From NCBI GenBank assembly GCA_965662645.1, contig CBFIII010000004.1, forward strand, positions 62,001 through 126,000: a DNA stretch of 64,000 nt, in the 5' to 3' direction. The notes under the pieces are model-generated. The model ran no database searches and was not told the origin of the DNA. It was given only the letters and a program-made list of their open reading frames with translations. The position numbers were made by a program, and so were the translations under genes. This document shows, piece by piece, positions 8,971 to 18,123 of this stretch; positions within the stretch are counted from its first letter, which is position 1; each line of letters starts with the position of its first letter. The stretch is from UBA5342 sp965662645. GTDB lineage: Bacteria; Bacteroidota; Bacteroidia; Bacteroidales; UBA5342.

Positions 8971-9165
8971 ATGAAACAAGGAACAGTAAAGTTTTTTAAT
9001 GAATCTAAAGGATTTGGATTTGTTATTGACGATGAATCAAAAGAAGAGTATTTCGTACACGTAACAGGATTAATTTCTAAAAATCTGGGTGAAGGCGATG
9101 CAGTTGAGTTCGATTTGAAAGAAGGAAGAAAAGGTTTGAATGCTATTGACGTTAAAGTAATTTAA
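8971..9165 (+). CDS. Cold-shock domain protein (CspA family)
   Basis: The 64-residue single-domain protein opens MKQGTVKFFNESKGFGFV, containing the RNP1 motif (KGFGFV), and has YFVHVTGL, the RNP2-type strand. Such proteins bind single-stranded RNA or DNA and act as RNA chaperones. A longer frame opens at a TTG at 8938, but that lies inside the promoter box, so the ATG at 8971 is the start. The gene is monocistronic, with its own promoter and terminator. Confidence 0.95.
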   Translation: MKQGTVKFFNESKGFGFVIDDESKEEYFVHVTGLISKNLGEGDAVEFDLKEGRKGLNAIDVKVI

Positions 9166-9194
9166 TATATAGTACAGATTTAGAATTATGAGTT

Positions 9195-9227
9195 AAAGCC
9201 TTTTCCTATTTAGGGAAAGGCTTTTTT
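9195..9227 (+). terminator. Rho-independent terminator of the cold-shock gene
   Basis: aaagccttttcct pairs with agggaaaggcttt (one G-T pair), with a four-base loop and six T at 9222-9227. Confidence 0.85.
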
Positions 9228-9742
9228 CATGTCTTATTTGTACATGTTGGTTTTGGGGGATAGACGATATTTCTGGGACTAAGCCTAAAATTTGGTTAAT
9301 CAAAAAAAGAAGAAGTAAGATGTTTTTCTGAAAATCTTTTTGGTAATGGGCAGAATTTTGTGGTTGACGGTACGTTGGTTATTATTGTCTTTTGATCTTT
9401 GTTTCTAAAGCCATAATAAAGATGCAAATTTTCAGTCTCTGTCCGTTTGTGTCAATCTGAGTCACTTTGTTTTTTTATAAAAAAAAGAGAGTGTGTAGTT
9501 GTAATAAAATATTTAATTAATTGAAGGTTAGTGATGTGGTTTTTACCTTGAAAAATTTTCTTTACTTTCTGTAATGTTTTGTTTTTTAATAAATTACCTT
9601 GGGTTTTTGCTGTTCTTGTTATCTATAAATATCTATATAGTAAAGATTTATAAGAATAACTAGTGATGAGGGGTTTTTTATTATTGATATTACTCATTAG
9701 TTTTGCAACTAATATTTTTCCAACCTTTGAAAATAAACTATT
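9228..9742. other. Gene-free AT-rich stretch
   Basis: This is about 515 bases between the cold-shock terminator and a secreted-protein gene. No open frame with recognisable coding content, RNA gene or strong repeat was seen. It is AT-rich and includes ATCTATAAATATCTATATAG near 9620. It may be an old gene remnant or a long upstream region of the next cluster. Confidence 0.4.
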
Positions 9743-10453
9743 TTGAATAGATCAGTTATATTTTCCCTTTTGCGAGAGTTTGTAATCGTATTATTGAGCT
9801 TTACTCCTCTGAGTGCATTTGCTCAGTCCACAACATTGACCGCTGGTACTGATGTTTCAGATGCTTGGGGAAGTGTATCCTACAGTATTGGTCAAATGAT
9901 TTATGAAACAGCGCATACTGATAATGGAAATTCTTATGGTGGTGTGCAACAACCTTTCGATTTATTATTTGTTTCTACTGAGGTTTTAGTGATAGAACAT
10001 TATTCTGGTAAAATGCTTATTTGTGATAATCACGAGGGTCAATTTGTTTCTTTTACATGGTATAAAGATGGCGTTGTGGTGGGAACTGATAATTTCTATT
10101 ATGAGAGTACTGGTCTTGATGGTGTCTATTATTTAGAAGTAACAGACGAAGATGGAAATTTGTATGTTTCTAGACATTTTTCCTATACTTTGAGTGAGGT
10201 TTCCAAAAAATCTTTATCAATATATCCTATGCCTGCTAATAAGGGGGAGGATATTCATATTCTTTTAAATGATGAAATACAAAGAGGAGAAAGTCAAACT
10301 ACGACAATGTTTATTTTTGAATCATCTGGGAGAATTGTTTATACCCAAGAAATGGAAATTAATGTCCCTTTATCATTAAATATATCTTCTTTTCTTTGTG
10401 GATCTTATATTGTAAAGGTCAGTGATTTGTCCTCTCAAATAATTGTACGATAG
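9743..10453 (+). CDS. Secreted protein with type IX secretion (Por) C-terminal sorting domain
   Basis: The 236-residue product has an N-terminal signal peptide (hydrophobic FVIVLLSFTPLSAFAQ, cleavage likely after AFA or AQ). A central beta-rich part with FTWYKDGVVVGTDNFYY resembles an Ig-like fold. The last 80 residues have the form of a type A T9SS sorting domain: SIYPMPANKGEDIHI, an IFESSGRIVYTQE strand and a final YIVKVSDLSSQIIVR. It should cross the outer membrane through the Por system and be anchored or released. There is an in-frame stop at 9734 and no ATG between it and the signal peptide, so the start must be the TTG at 9743 or another rare codon. It lies 2 bases before the next gene. 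Confidence 0.8.
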   Translation: MNRSVIFSLLREFVIVLLSFTPLSAFAQSTTLTAGTDVSDAWGSVSYSIGQMIYETAHTDNGNSYGGVQQPFDLLFVSTEVLVIEHYSGKMLICDNHEGQFVSFTWYKDGVVVGTDNFYYESTGLDGVYYLEVTDEDGNLYVSRHFSYTLSEVSKKSLSIYPMPANKGEDIHILLNDEIQRGESQTTTMFIFESSGRIVYTQEMEINVPLSLNISSFLCGSYIVKVSDLSSQIIVR

Positions 10454-10455
10454 CT

Positions 10456-11421
10456 ATGTATAAAAGATTATTATTAATTATTGCTATTGTCTTATTTTCT
10501 GCAAGTCTTTCTGCTCAACTTAGTCATTTTAAATATGGTGCAAATATAGGTCTTGGTATTTCTCAAGTAAAAGTCCAATTTGATGAGTTTTCAACAATGC
10601 CAGGTATTAATACTAATGCTCATTTTTTTGTTGACTATTATTTTACTCAGTTTAGAGGGGTTACCGGACATTGGGGGGCTAGTTTAGGTTTAGGTGTCAA
10701 TCGTTATAGTTCCGTATTAGATGCCGGTAGTTATAATGCTGTTTTTTCTGAGGGAACTGATCTTACGGGGGATTATCAAATTTCTTTGTATAGTAATGAT
10801 TGGCAAGATAAAGTAGCATTAACTTCATTAAGTATTCCTGTAGGCCTGCTTTATAAGATAAATCTTACCCGATTTTTAAGTTTGCGTACACTCTTGGGGG
10901 TAAATATAGAGTTGCCGTTGGCTTTTTCTTCTAAAAGGACACAAGGTAGTCTTAGTACTAATCTCTATTATCCTGCATATATGAAGGATCCCAGCGAAGC
11001 TGTTTTTGATGTGCCAGAGTTTGGTTGTTATGATCAGCGTATTGATTGGGATAATGTTTCAGATTTTTCTGCGCATAAGCTTGATGTGTCATTATATTTT
11101 GAGACTGGTATGACTTATAAGCTTAAAAGAAGACAGTCATTTACATACAGAAAGCTGTCGGTTAAATATGGAAAGTTGACCTTTTTTAGTAAAATGAACA
11201 AAACCACTAAAAGAACAATTTCGCTTACAACTAATCTTTATATGGGGGTTGGTCTTAGAAAGGCGAGTAGTGGATCGAATGATAATCTTTTGGTTGCTAC
11301 TTCTGCTACAGATTTTAGTTATCGTAGTCCTGCCAGTTACGCATCTACACATGCGATTTATGCAGGTATCAAGTTGGGCCTGTGTTTTGGGCAGTTTGGA
11401 AGACGATATTCTACCTATTAG
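10456..11421 (+). CDS. Outer-membrane beta-barrel protein, family not recognised
   Basis: The 321-residue protein has a clear signal peptide (KRLLLIIAIVLFSASLSAQ). It then shows alternating short amphipathic strands and turns rich in Gly, Tyr and Ser (YGANIGLGISQVKVQF, HWGASLGLGVNRYSS, LSLRTLLGVNIELPLAF, HAIYAGIKLGLCFGQFG), the pattern of PorT/OmpA-type small outer-membrane barrels. It starts 2 bases after the T9SS cargo gene and is surely co-transcribed with it, which suggests a surface partner or anchor for that cargo. The last strand does not end in the canonical C-terminal Phe (it ends RYSTY). Confidence 0.7.
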   Translation: MYKRLLLIIAIVLFSASLSAQLSHFKYGANIGLGISQVKVQFDEFSTMPGINTNAHFFVDYYFTQFRGVTGHWGASLGLGVNRYSSVLDAGSYNAVFSEGTDLTGDYQISLYSNDWQDKVALTSLSIPVGLLYKINLTRFLSLRTLLGVNIELPLAFSSKRTQGSLSTNLYYPAYMKDPSEAVFDVPEFGCYDQRIDWDNVSDFSAHKLDVSLYFETGMTYKLKRRQSFTYRKLSVKYGKLTFFSKMNKTTKRTISLTTNLYMGVGLRKASSGSNDNLLVATSATDFSYRSPASYASTHAIYAGIKLGLCFGQFGRRYSTY

Positions 11422-11661
11422 TTACTTTGAGAGGGTGTGGTGTAAATTATAGTTTTGTCGAGTTGATTTACTTTCTCGTTTATGTTAACGTGAAAATATT
11501 AGGTGTTTGTTCTCTAGAAAGAGTTTTTTGCAAAAAGATGTTTTATAGGTGTTGGTACTCTTAGAGTGGGAAATTAGCAGTGTAAAGTATATAAAAAACA
11601 GCGAGATTATTATAATGTTTCTGAACATATAAAATACAATAGATTGATTAATATACATATT

Positions 11662-14214
11662 ATGAAAAGGTTATTTACAACATTAACAGTATTGTTATTA
11701 GTTCTGAGTGTTTGGTCTCAAGTTCCTGAGAAAATGAGTTATCAGGCTATCATTCGTGATTCTGTAGATGTGTTGGTCGTTAATAAACCAATTAGTATTC
11801 GTATTAGTATTTTGCAAGGTGATGCTGATGGGGTAGAGGTATATGCTGAGGAGCAAAGTTTGTTGACAAATATTAATGGCTTGGTAAGCTTACAGTTTGG
11901 AGCACAAACGGGATGGAGTGATATTGATTGGGCTGCTGGTCCTTATTTTATTAAAACAGAGGTTGATGCTACGGGTAGCAGTAGTCATAGCATAATAAGT
12001 GTGACCAAATTATTAAGTGTGCCTTATGCTTTATATGCTAAAAGTACGGAAGAGGTTGATCCTCTTTATAATACAAGTGAGGCGGCTAAGATTACGGCTG
12101 CACATATCTCTTATCTAGACTCTATAAGTGGTGTTAATCCAGATGATCAAGATATCAGTGGTATTGCCCAAAATACACAAGCTATCATTGATAGTACACA
12201 AAGTCTGCTTGATGCACTTGCAGATACTGCTTTCGTACTTCGTAGTATATCTACAGATTCAATATCTATTAACACAAAAGCAATAATAGATAGTACACAA
12301 AGTCTGCTTGATGCACTTGCAGATACTGCTTCCGTACTTCGTAGTATATCTACAGATTCAATATCCATTAACACAAAAGCAATAATAGATAGTACACAAA
12401 GTCTGCTTGATGCACTTGCTGATACCGCTTNNNNNNNNNCAGATTCAATATCCATTAACACAAAAGCAATAATAGATAGTACACAAAGTCTGCTTGATGC
12501 ACTTGCTGATACCGCTTCCGTACTTCGTAGTATATCTACAGATTCAATATCCATTAACACAAAAGCAATAAAAGATAGTACACAAAGTCTGCTTGATGCA
12601 CTTGCAGATACAGCTTCCGTACTTCGTAGTATATCTACAGATTCAATATCCATTAACACAAAAGCAATAAAAGATAGTACAGCCCATGTGTTGGCTGTTC
12701 TTGCAGATGCCGTTGCAGCCGTTCAAGCATCTAATCCTGTATTTCAAAGAAAGAATGATGTTATTTATGCTGGAGATACCAAAGATGTCTTTTTGTTCGG
12801 AGCTAAGCAGTTGGCTTACGATTCTGATAGTGTGCAAGATATTTATAATACAGATGCTACAAAGGAAAGTGTAGATAGTAAAATGGCTTTTATTACAAAT
12901 AAAGCCGCTTTTAGAGTTGGAGCTAGTAATTCTACTATTAATGATGGATATACTTTTGAAATGGATTCTATAGGTAATTTTTCTGTAGTGAGTGGTGGTT
13001 ACTCTAATATAGCTGCAGGATATAGCTCTAGCGTTGGAGGAGGGTTTGAAAATACGGCTCCTGGTTTTAACTCTATTATTGGAGGTGGTAATAATAATAA
13101 AGCCTTTGGTGAAAGTTCTACCATTGGAGGTGGGGAATCTAACAAAGCCTCAGGTGTTCATTCTACCATTGGTGGTGGGATAACTAATAAAGCTACAGGT
13201 GTTAATTCTACTGTTGGTGGTGGTTTGTCTAACGAGGCATTATTAGATTATTCTACTGTTGGAGGTGGTTTCGCTAATAAAGCTTTAGAAAACAGTTCTA
13301 CCATTGGAGGTGGTTATTATAATATAGCTTCAAAAAACAGTTCTACTGTTGGAGGTGGTTATTTTAATAGAGCTTCTGGTCTTCATTCTACCGTTAGTGG
13401 TGGACGATCTAATATGGCTGATGGTGAATCTTCTACTCTTGCTGGTGGGAAACTAAACAAAGCTTCAGGTGCTTATTCTGCCGTTGGTGGTGGTTTGTCT
13501 AACGAGGCATTATTAGATTATTCTACTGTTGGAGGTGGTTTCTCTAATAAAGCTTTAAAAAAATGGGCTACTGTTGGTGGAGGTTCGTCTAACAATGCAT
13601 TATTAGATTATTCTACTATTGGAGGTGGTCGTTTTAATACTGCTTCAGGTAATTATGCTACCGTTATTGGTGGGTATGGTAATACCGCTAGAAGTTATGG
13701 CGAGATTGCGATGGGGTATTATAACGATACTTTAACAACTTTAGGAAGTAAAACTGCGATTGCTAATGCAGATTACTTATTGACGATTGGTAATGGTATT
13801 GACGATTCAAATCGTAAGAATGCTCTAGCGATGTTAAAAGATGGTAATACCACCGTGACAGGAAATTGGAATGGTCCAAGTTTTACCTCGACTTCTGATT
13901 CTTGTTTTAAGAAAGATGTAGTTACTCTTAGTGGGGTGTTAGCTAAGCTTGAGGGCATACGTGGGGTATCTTTTACTTGGCGTGAGGATATTAATAATCC
14001 AACAAAGCAGACGGGTGAAGATCTTGGTGTGATAGCGCAAGAAATAAACAGAGTATTTCCAGAGCTTGTAGTGACTGGTCAGGATGGTTATTTATCGGTT
14101 AATTATGCCAAAATGAGTGCCATCCTTTTGCAGGCTATCAAAGAGCAGCAGGTACAGATGGATAATATGCAGAATCAGATTAATCAGATTCTTAAGACTA
14201 TGGAGGATGAGTAA
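11662..14214 (+). CDS. Large secreted repeat adhesin with C-terminal S74 self-cleaving chaperone domain
   Basis: The order is a signal peptide (RLFTTLTVLLLVLSVWSQ); an N-terminal domain common in Bacteroidetes surface proteins (MSYQAIIRDS through LLSVPYALYAK); five 33-residue coiled-coil-like repeats (AIIDSTQSLLDALADTA...); sixteen exact-length 15-residue repeats of type STVGGGxSNxAxxxx, like YadA/Hia head repeats; then a tail-fibre Peptidase_S74 domain. The S74 Ser (codon 13894) and Lys five residues later (codon 13909) are both present in STSDSCFKKD, so autocleavage of the terminal chaperone is expected. The repeats suggest a trimeric fibre. A TTG at 11644 opens the frame; the ATG at 11662 sits at the signal peptide. 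The assembled length is uncertain because of an N run in the repeats. Confidence 0.82.
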   Translation: MKRLFTTLTVLLLVLSVWSQVPEKMSYQAIIRDSVDVLVVNKPISIRISILQGDADGVEVYAEEQSLLTNINGLVSLQFGAQTGWSDIDWAAGPYFIKTEVDATGSSSHSIISVTKLLSVPYALYAKSTEEVDPLYNTSEAAKITAAHISYLDSISGVNPDDQDISGIAQNTQAIIDSTQSLLDALADTAFVLRSISTDSISINTKAIIDSTQSLLDALADTASVLRSISTDSISINTKAIIDSTQSLLDALADTAXXXXDSISINTKAIIDSTQSLLDALADTASVLRSISTDSISINTKAIKDSTQSLLDALADTASVLRSISTDSISINTKAIKDSTAHVLAVLADAVAAVQASNPVFQRKNDVIYAGDTKDVFLFGAKQLAYDSDSVQDIYNTDATKESVDSKMAFITNKAAFRVGASNSTINDGYTFEMDSIGNFSVVSGGYSNIAAGYSSSVGGGFENTAPGFNSIIGGGNNNKAFGESSTIGGGESNKASGVHSTIGGGITNKATGVNSTVGGGLSNEALLDYSTVGGGFANKALENSSTIGGGYYNIASKNSSTVGGGYFNRASGLHSTVSGGRSNMADGESSTLAGGKLNKASGAYSAVGGGLSNEALLDYSTVGGGFSNKALKKWATVGGGSSNNALLDYSTIGGGRFNTASGNYATVIGGYGNTARSYGEIAMGYYNDTLTTLGSKTAIANADYLLTIGNGIDDSNRKNALAMLKDGNTTVTGNWNGPSFTSTSDSCFKKDVVTLSGVLAKLEGIRGVSFTWREDINNPTKQTGEDLGVIAQEINRVFPELVVTGQDGYLSVNYAKMSAILLQAIKEQQVQMDNMQNQINQILKTMEDE
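12181..12663 (+). repeat. Tandem 99-bp repeat encoding coiled-coil-like units
   Basis: Five units start at 12181, 12280, 12379, 12466 and 12565, and a degenerate sixth at 12664. Each encodes AIIDSTQSLLDALADTA plus a 16-residue second half. The unit length of 99 bp keeps the frame, so copy-number change would only lengthen the stalk. The third unit contains an assembly gap and is 87 bp as written. Confidence 0.95.
12431..12439. other. Assembly gap (9 N) inside the tandem repeat
   Basis: Nine N interrupt the third 99-bp unit and 12 bp of that unit are missing relative to its neighbours. The true number of units is unknown, because repeats of this size collapse in short-read assembly. Confidence 0.9.
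12982..13701 (+). repeat. Sixteen 45-bp repeats encoding YadA-like head units
   Basis: The stretch is exactly 720 bp, or 16 units of 15 residues, consensus S-T-V/I-G-G-G-x-x-N-x-A-x-x-x-x. A longer internal duplication (GGGLSNEALLDYSTVGGGF) occurs near 13213 and again near 13489, pointing to recent within-gene recombination. Confidence 0.9.
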
Positions 14215-14392
14215 TAGAATAGTATATTGACTGTTTGTAAAATGAAATGTTTTTAGTTTTGTTCTAGGTATATATGCTGTTACAATTAATCATAAAATAT
14301 TCATAGTCATTCGTTTAATGAGAATAAAATAACAAACAATTAAGAATTGTAACTATTCAGTATAAATAGCTAATAGTCTGCGTGATAGGTTT

Positions 14393-14438
14393 TTGGAATT
14401 TGGAATTTGGAATTAGGATGTAGGAATTAGGATGTAGG
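14393..14438. repeat. Short degenerate tandem repeat (TTTGGAA / AATTAGGATGTAGG)
   Basis: Direct repeats of TTTGGAA pass into two copies of AATTAGGATGTAGG. The stretch is non-coding, downstream of the adhesin gene, and resembles in style the GAACACC satellite at 60.4 kb. Confidence 0.7.
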
Positions 14439-14489
14439 TAAGTCTTATTCCTTAATGATACGACTTTTATTTTTACGTAAAATAACACC

Positions 14490-14640
14490 GTCCCGATGGG
14501 CCTTTTTGTTTTCATTAACTATTGTTTATCTACCATAACATCGTCCTTACAGGACTTTATGAAATATCCTGTTTTTTTAGTGCCATCGGCACGTAGTTAT
14601 GGTAGTTCATGAATTCGTTATTTTAAAATCCCGTAGGGAT
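14490..14640. repeat. Cluster of four short palindromes (REP-like)
   Basis: Palindromic cores occur at 14490-14501 (gtcccgatgggc), 14543-14555 (gtccttacaggac), 14581-14592 (tgccatcggcac) and 14628-14640 (atcccgtagggat), about 40-50 bases apart. TACCATAACA and its near-complement TTATGGTAG lie between cores. Apart from this cluster and the short repeat before it, the gap from 14215 to 14894 holds nothing I recognise. Confidence 0.7.
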
Positions 14641-14894
14641 GGTGTTTTGACTACGCATAATTTCAATCCACATAAAACGACATAGAGCCTTAATATTTTA
14701 TTATTCATAATATTTATTTTTAAATGTTGTTTGTTTTGAACTTGTTTTTTTAAGGAGAAGGAGATAAAAAGGCATATTACAGAAAAGTAGATGTAATCTC
14801 TCAAAATAGGGGAGAATGATTATTATAAATCACTACTAATAATGATTGCTGTCCTTTGTGTATTAAGAAACTTAGGCTTACTTTTGCTAGATAT

Positions 14895-17381
14895 ATGAAT
14901 TATCCGGAGATGACAGAATTTCAAGATCGGTATTTGAGTGATATAGAGGAGGGTGAAGAGGTCGTTATCCTGAAGATAAAAGGATATGGTGCATTTCGTA
15001 AGCGAATTACTGAAATGGGCTTTAACCGAGGAGCTACTGTTAAGGTGGTCAGATATTCTCCTTTAAAAGATCCTATCGAATATGAATTGATGGGATATCA
15101 CGTTAGTTTACGTCGCAACGAGGCTAAACTTATAAAGGTAATTTCTAAAGATGATGCCAAAAGATTAAAGGATGGCGAGTATAATGGCGTCATGAGTATT
15201 GAGGATTTACAAGAAATTGTAAAAGAAAAAGACAAAAATATTAATGTCGCTTTAGTTGGCAATCCCAATTGTGGTAAGACAACGCTTTATAATCAAGCGG
15301 CTAATAGACACGAACATACTGGTAACTATGGTGGTGTTACGGTCGATGTAAAAACCGCTCAATTGCATCTTGAAGGTTATAATATTAACTTAACAGATTT
15401 ACCAGGTACATACTCTCTTTCCGAATATAGCCCAGAAGAACTTTTCGTACGAGAACATTTAAGTAATGGAATGCCTGATGTGGTAGTCAATGTTATTGAC
15501 GCCTCTAATATAGAGCGTAACCTTTACCTGACGACACAGCTCATTGATATGAATGTCAATGTAATATTGGTGCTCAATATGTATGATGAATTGGAGAAGA
15601 GTGGTAGTGTCTTGGATTATAAAACCTTATCAAAACTTCTGGGATGTCCTATCTTTCCTACCATAGCGACTAAGAAAAAAGGGCTCAGACGTTTGCTCAA
15701 TAAAATTATTGATGTTTACGAAGGGCGTGATACGAGTTCTCGTCATATTCATATTAATTACGGCATACATATTAATAGTGCCATTGATAATATTTGTACG
15801 GAGATTAATTCTCATAGTAATATTAAAGATCAGTACCATGTACGTTATGTGGCTATTAAGTTGCTTGAGGGAGATTCTCATTTCGAGCATTTACTTGAGA
15901 TTGCGACCAACGAACATATAAAAGATTTGATACAAAAAGAAAAAACACGTCTTGTTCGTAACTTTAAAGATGATACATCTACCATTATTAGTGATGCTAA
16001 GTATGCCTTTATACGTGGAGCATTGAAGGAGACTTACCAGCCTTCTAAAGAAGATCGTGTGCGTACAGGTTATAAAGCCGATTTACTACTTACTAATAAG
16101 TGGTTAGGTATTCCTTCTTTTCTAGCTATCCTGTGGGCTATGTTTCAGCTGACTTTTTCTTTAGGAGCATATCCTATGAGTTGGATCGATAGCGGTGTTT
16201 CTTGGTTGGCAACACAGTTAGGAGCTTTTATACCTTCAGGTATGATGCATGACCTGGTTATTGATGGTGTTTTAGGTGGTGTGGGAGGTGTCATTATTTT
16301 TCTTCCTAATATTTTGATTCTATTTTTCTGTATCTCTCTGATGGAAGATACGGGCTATATGGCGCGCACAGCTTTTATTATGGATAGAGCCATGCATAAG
16401 ATAGGTTTGCATGGTAAATCCTTTATTCCTATGTTGATGGGGTTTGGTTGTAATGTGCCAGCTATTATGGCTACGCGTACGTTAGAGAACCGTAAAGATC
16501 GTATTGTCACTATGATGATTATTCCCTTTATGTCCTGTAGTGCACGTTTGCCCATCTATGTCTTGTTAACGTCTGCTTTTTTTGTGAATAATAAAGGGAG
16601 TATATTGCTTTTAATGTATGGGATAGGCATATTGCTTGCGGCTCTTCTTTCGCTTGTTCTCAATCGGATATTTTTCAAAAAAGAAGACGTGCCTTTTGTC
16701 ATGGAACTCCCTCCTTATCGTAACCCAACGGTGAAAAATACCGCTATTCATATGTGGGAAAAGAGTGTGCAGTACCTTTCAAAAATGGGAGGTATTATAC
16801 TCGTTGCATCTGTATTGATATGGGCTTTGGGCTATTTTCCTCGTGAAGTTAATTTTACTCAAGATTATGACACCTTAATAGAGCAGGTAAGCCAAAATTT
16901 AAGTATTGATCAGAGTGAACGGGACAGCCAGATTAAAGAGATAACAATGTCTAGAGAGGCAGAACGCATTGAATCGTCTTATATAGGCCGCATTGGTCAT
17001 ACGATAGAACCCGTGATACGACCTCTTGGTTTTGATTGGAGAATTGGTGTTAGCTTACTTACTGGAGTGGCTGCAAAAGAAATAGTGGTGAGTTCTATGG
17101 CTGTACTTTATCAGAGTGGTGCTGGTGAGGATCAGAACCTCAAGTCCAAATTGCAAGATCAAAAATATCATAGCGGTAAACATAAAGGCGAGCATGTCTT
17201 TTCTCCGATAGTGGCATTTTCATTGATGTTATTTGTTCTTATTTATTTTCCTTGTGTGGCAGTGATTGCTGCTATAAAACGTGAACTCAACTGGAGTTGG
17301 GCCTTGTTTACCATGTTTTATACTACTGGTCTAGCTTGGTTTATTAGTTTTTCTTTTTATCAAATAGCTTCTTTATTATGA
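14895..17381 (+). CDS. feoB: Ferrous iron transporter FeoB with fused N-terminal FeoA domain
   Basis: Residues 1-75 are a FeoA (SH3-like) domain (LKIKGYGAFRKRITEMGFNRGATVKV). They are followed by a FeoB G domain with GNPNCGKTT (G1), TDLPGTYSLSEYSPEE (G3 and switch II) and a NMYD-type G4 (LNMYDELE). Then comes the polytopic membrane part with two Gate domains (GYMARTAFIMDR, GFGCNVPAIMATR, MSCSARLPIY and GVAAKEIVVSSMAVLYQ). It imports Fe2+ across the inner membrane under reducing conditions. The frame opens at a TTG at 14856, but the ATG at 14895 (MNYPEMTEF) gives a normal FeoA start; total about 828 residues. The stop overlaps the start of the following Cys-rich gene by 4 bases. Fused FeoA-FeoB is common in Bacteroidales. 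Confidence 0.95.
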   Translation: MNYPEMTEFQDRYLSDIEEGEEVVILKIKGYGAFRKRITEMGFNRGATVKVVRYSPLKDPIEYELMGYHVSLRRNEAKLIKVISKDDAKRLKDGEYNGVMSIEDLQEIVKEKDKNINVALVGNPNCGKTTLYNQAANRHEHTGNYGGVTVDVKTAQLHLEGYNINLTDLPGTYSLSEYSPEELFVREHLSNGMPDVVVNVIDASNIERNLYLTTQLIDMNVNVILVLNMYDELEKSGSVLDYKTLSKLLGCPIFPTIATKKKGLRRLLNKIIDVYEGRDTSSRHIHINYGIHINSAIDNICTEINSHSNIKDQYHVRYVAIKLLEGDSHFEHLLEIATNEHIKDLIQKEKTRLVRNFKDDTSTIISDAKYAFIRGALKETYQPSKEDRVRTGYKADLLLTNKWLGIPSFLAILWAMFQLTFSLGAYPMSWIDSGVSWLATQLGAFIPSGMMHDLVIDGVLGGVGGVIIFLPNILILFFCISLMEDTGYMARTAFIMDRAMHKIGLHGKSFIPMLMGFGCNVPAIMATRTLENRKDRIVTMMIIPFMSCSARLPIYVLLTSAFFVNNKGSILLLMYGIGILLAALLSLVLNRIFFKKEDVPFVMELPPYRNPTVKNTAIHMWEKSVQYLSKMGGIILVASVLIWALGYFPREVNFTQDYDTLIEQVSQNLSIDQSERDSQIKEITMSREAERIESSYIGRIGHTIEPVIRPLGFDWRIGVSLLTGVAAKEIVVSSMAVLYQSGAGEDQNLKSKLQDQKYHSGKHKGEHVFSPIVAFSLMLFVLIYFPCVAVIAAIKRELNWSWALFTMFYTTGLAWFISFSFYQIASLL

Positions 17382-17554
17382 TGAATTTGGGAAATATTAT
17401 CGTGTTTGCAATTATTGCTTTGTGTGTATTCTTAGCTGTTAGAGGATTTTTAAGAAAAATAAAACCTCCTAAAGGTGGAAACAAAAGTTGTAGTACATGC
17501 AAAGGTTGTCCTGTTTCTGATGCTTGTCATACCCTTAAGAAGGATATAGAATAG
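17378..17554 (+). CDS. FeoB-associated Cys-rich membrane protein
   Basis: This 58-residue gene starts at an ATGA overlap with the feoB stop (17378; a second ATG is at 17381). It has one N-terminal membrane helix (IIVFAIIALCVFLAV), a basic patch, and a C-terminal cluster SCSTCKGCPVSDAC with four closely spaced cysteines plus a His. That is the layout of the small FeoB-associated Cys-rich proteins that follow feoB in many bacteria. It may handle or sense Fe2+ at the cytoplasmic mouth of FeoB, but its exact role is not established. Translational coupling to feoB is likely. Confidence 0.85.
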   Translation: MMNLGNIIVFAIIALCVFLAVRGFLRKIKPPKGGNKSCSTCKGCPVSDACHTLKKDIE

Positions 17555-18123
17555 CTTATTTCACTATGATATAGATAAGGTTTTTCCTTTTTGTTATAAT
17601 GTAAAGTCATTTATTGCATTGCCATCTATTATTCCTGATAACTAGCTGTTTGGTATGTGCTTCCTGTTTTTTGTTGTATTAATAGACTGGGGTAATAGGC
17701 TGTTGATGTCTTCTGTTCGTGTAAATTTTTAGTTTTCACGATTTTCCTACTTGTCAAGATATTTCTATAATAGAAAACACAAGTTTTGTGTGAAAAAATA
17801 TTAAGATCGTTATACCACGTAAATTTGAAATTACCTATTTCATAAGTTAAGTATCATTTTCCTTGTTTTTAAAGCGTAAATTATTCACTTTTGATGGTTG
17901 TAACCAAAGATGTAAAAGTGTAATCGATTAGTATAACGTACTCTGTCTCCTATAAATTTGCTTTATAACATTTCTATAAATAGTTCTAAATAATTATAAA
18001 ATCTTATATTTGAAAATTATTTAGACTATAGCAATGTTAGAGAAATTTAATTAATTGAGCTAATGATGGGTGTTTGTGCTATTGATTTTGTGTAAACACT
18101 AGGCAAAAGAAAATAATATTACG
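17555..18123. other. Gene-free AT-rich stretch
   Basis: About 570 bases follow the feo genes. I saw no coding frame, RNA gene or repeat. The second half presumably contains the promoter of the TPR gene, but no clean -33/-7 pair was found. Confidence 0.4.

Noticed and set aside
12147..12659. Long minus-strand open frame across the adhesin repeats
   Set aside because: It is the complement of the 99-bp repeat; its apparent protein repeats arise from the coding repeat on the plus strand.
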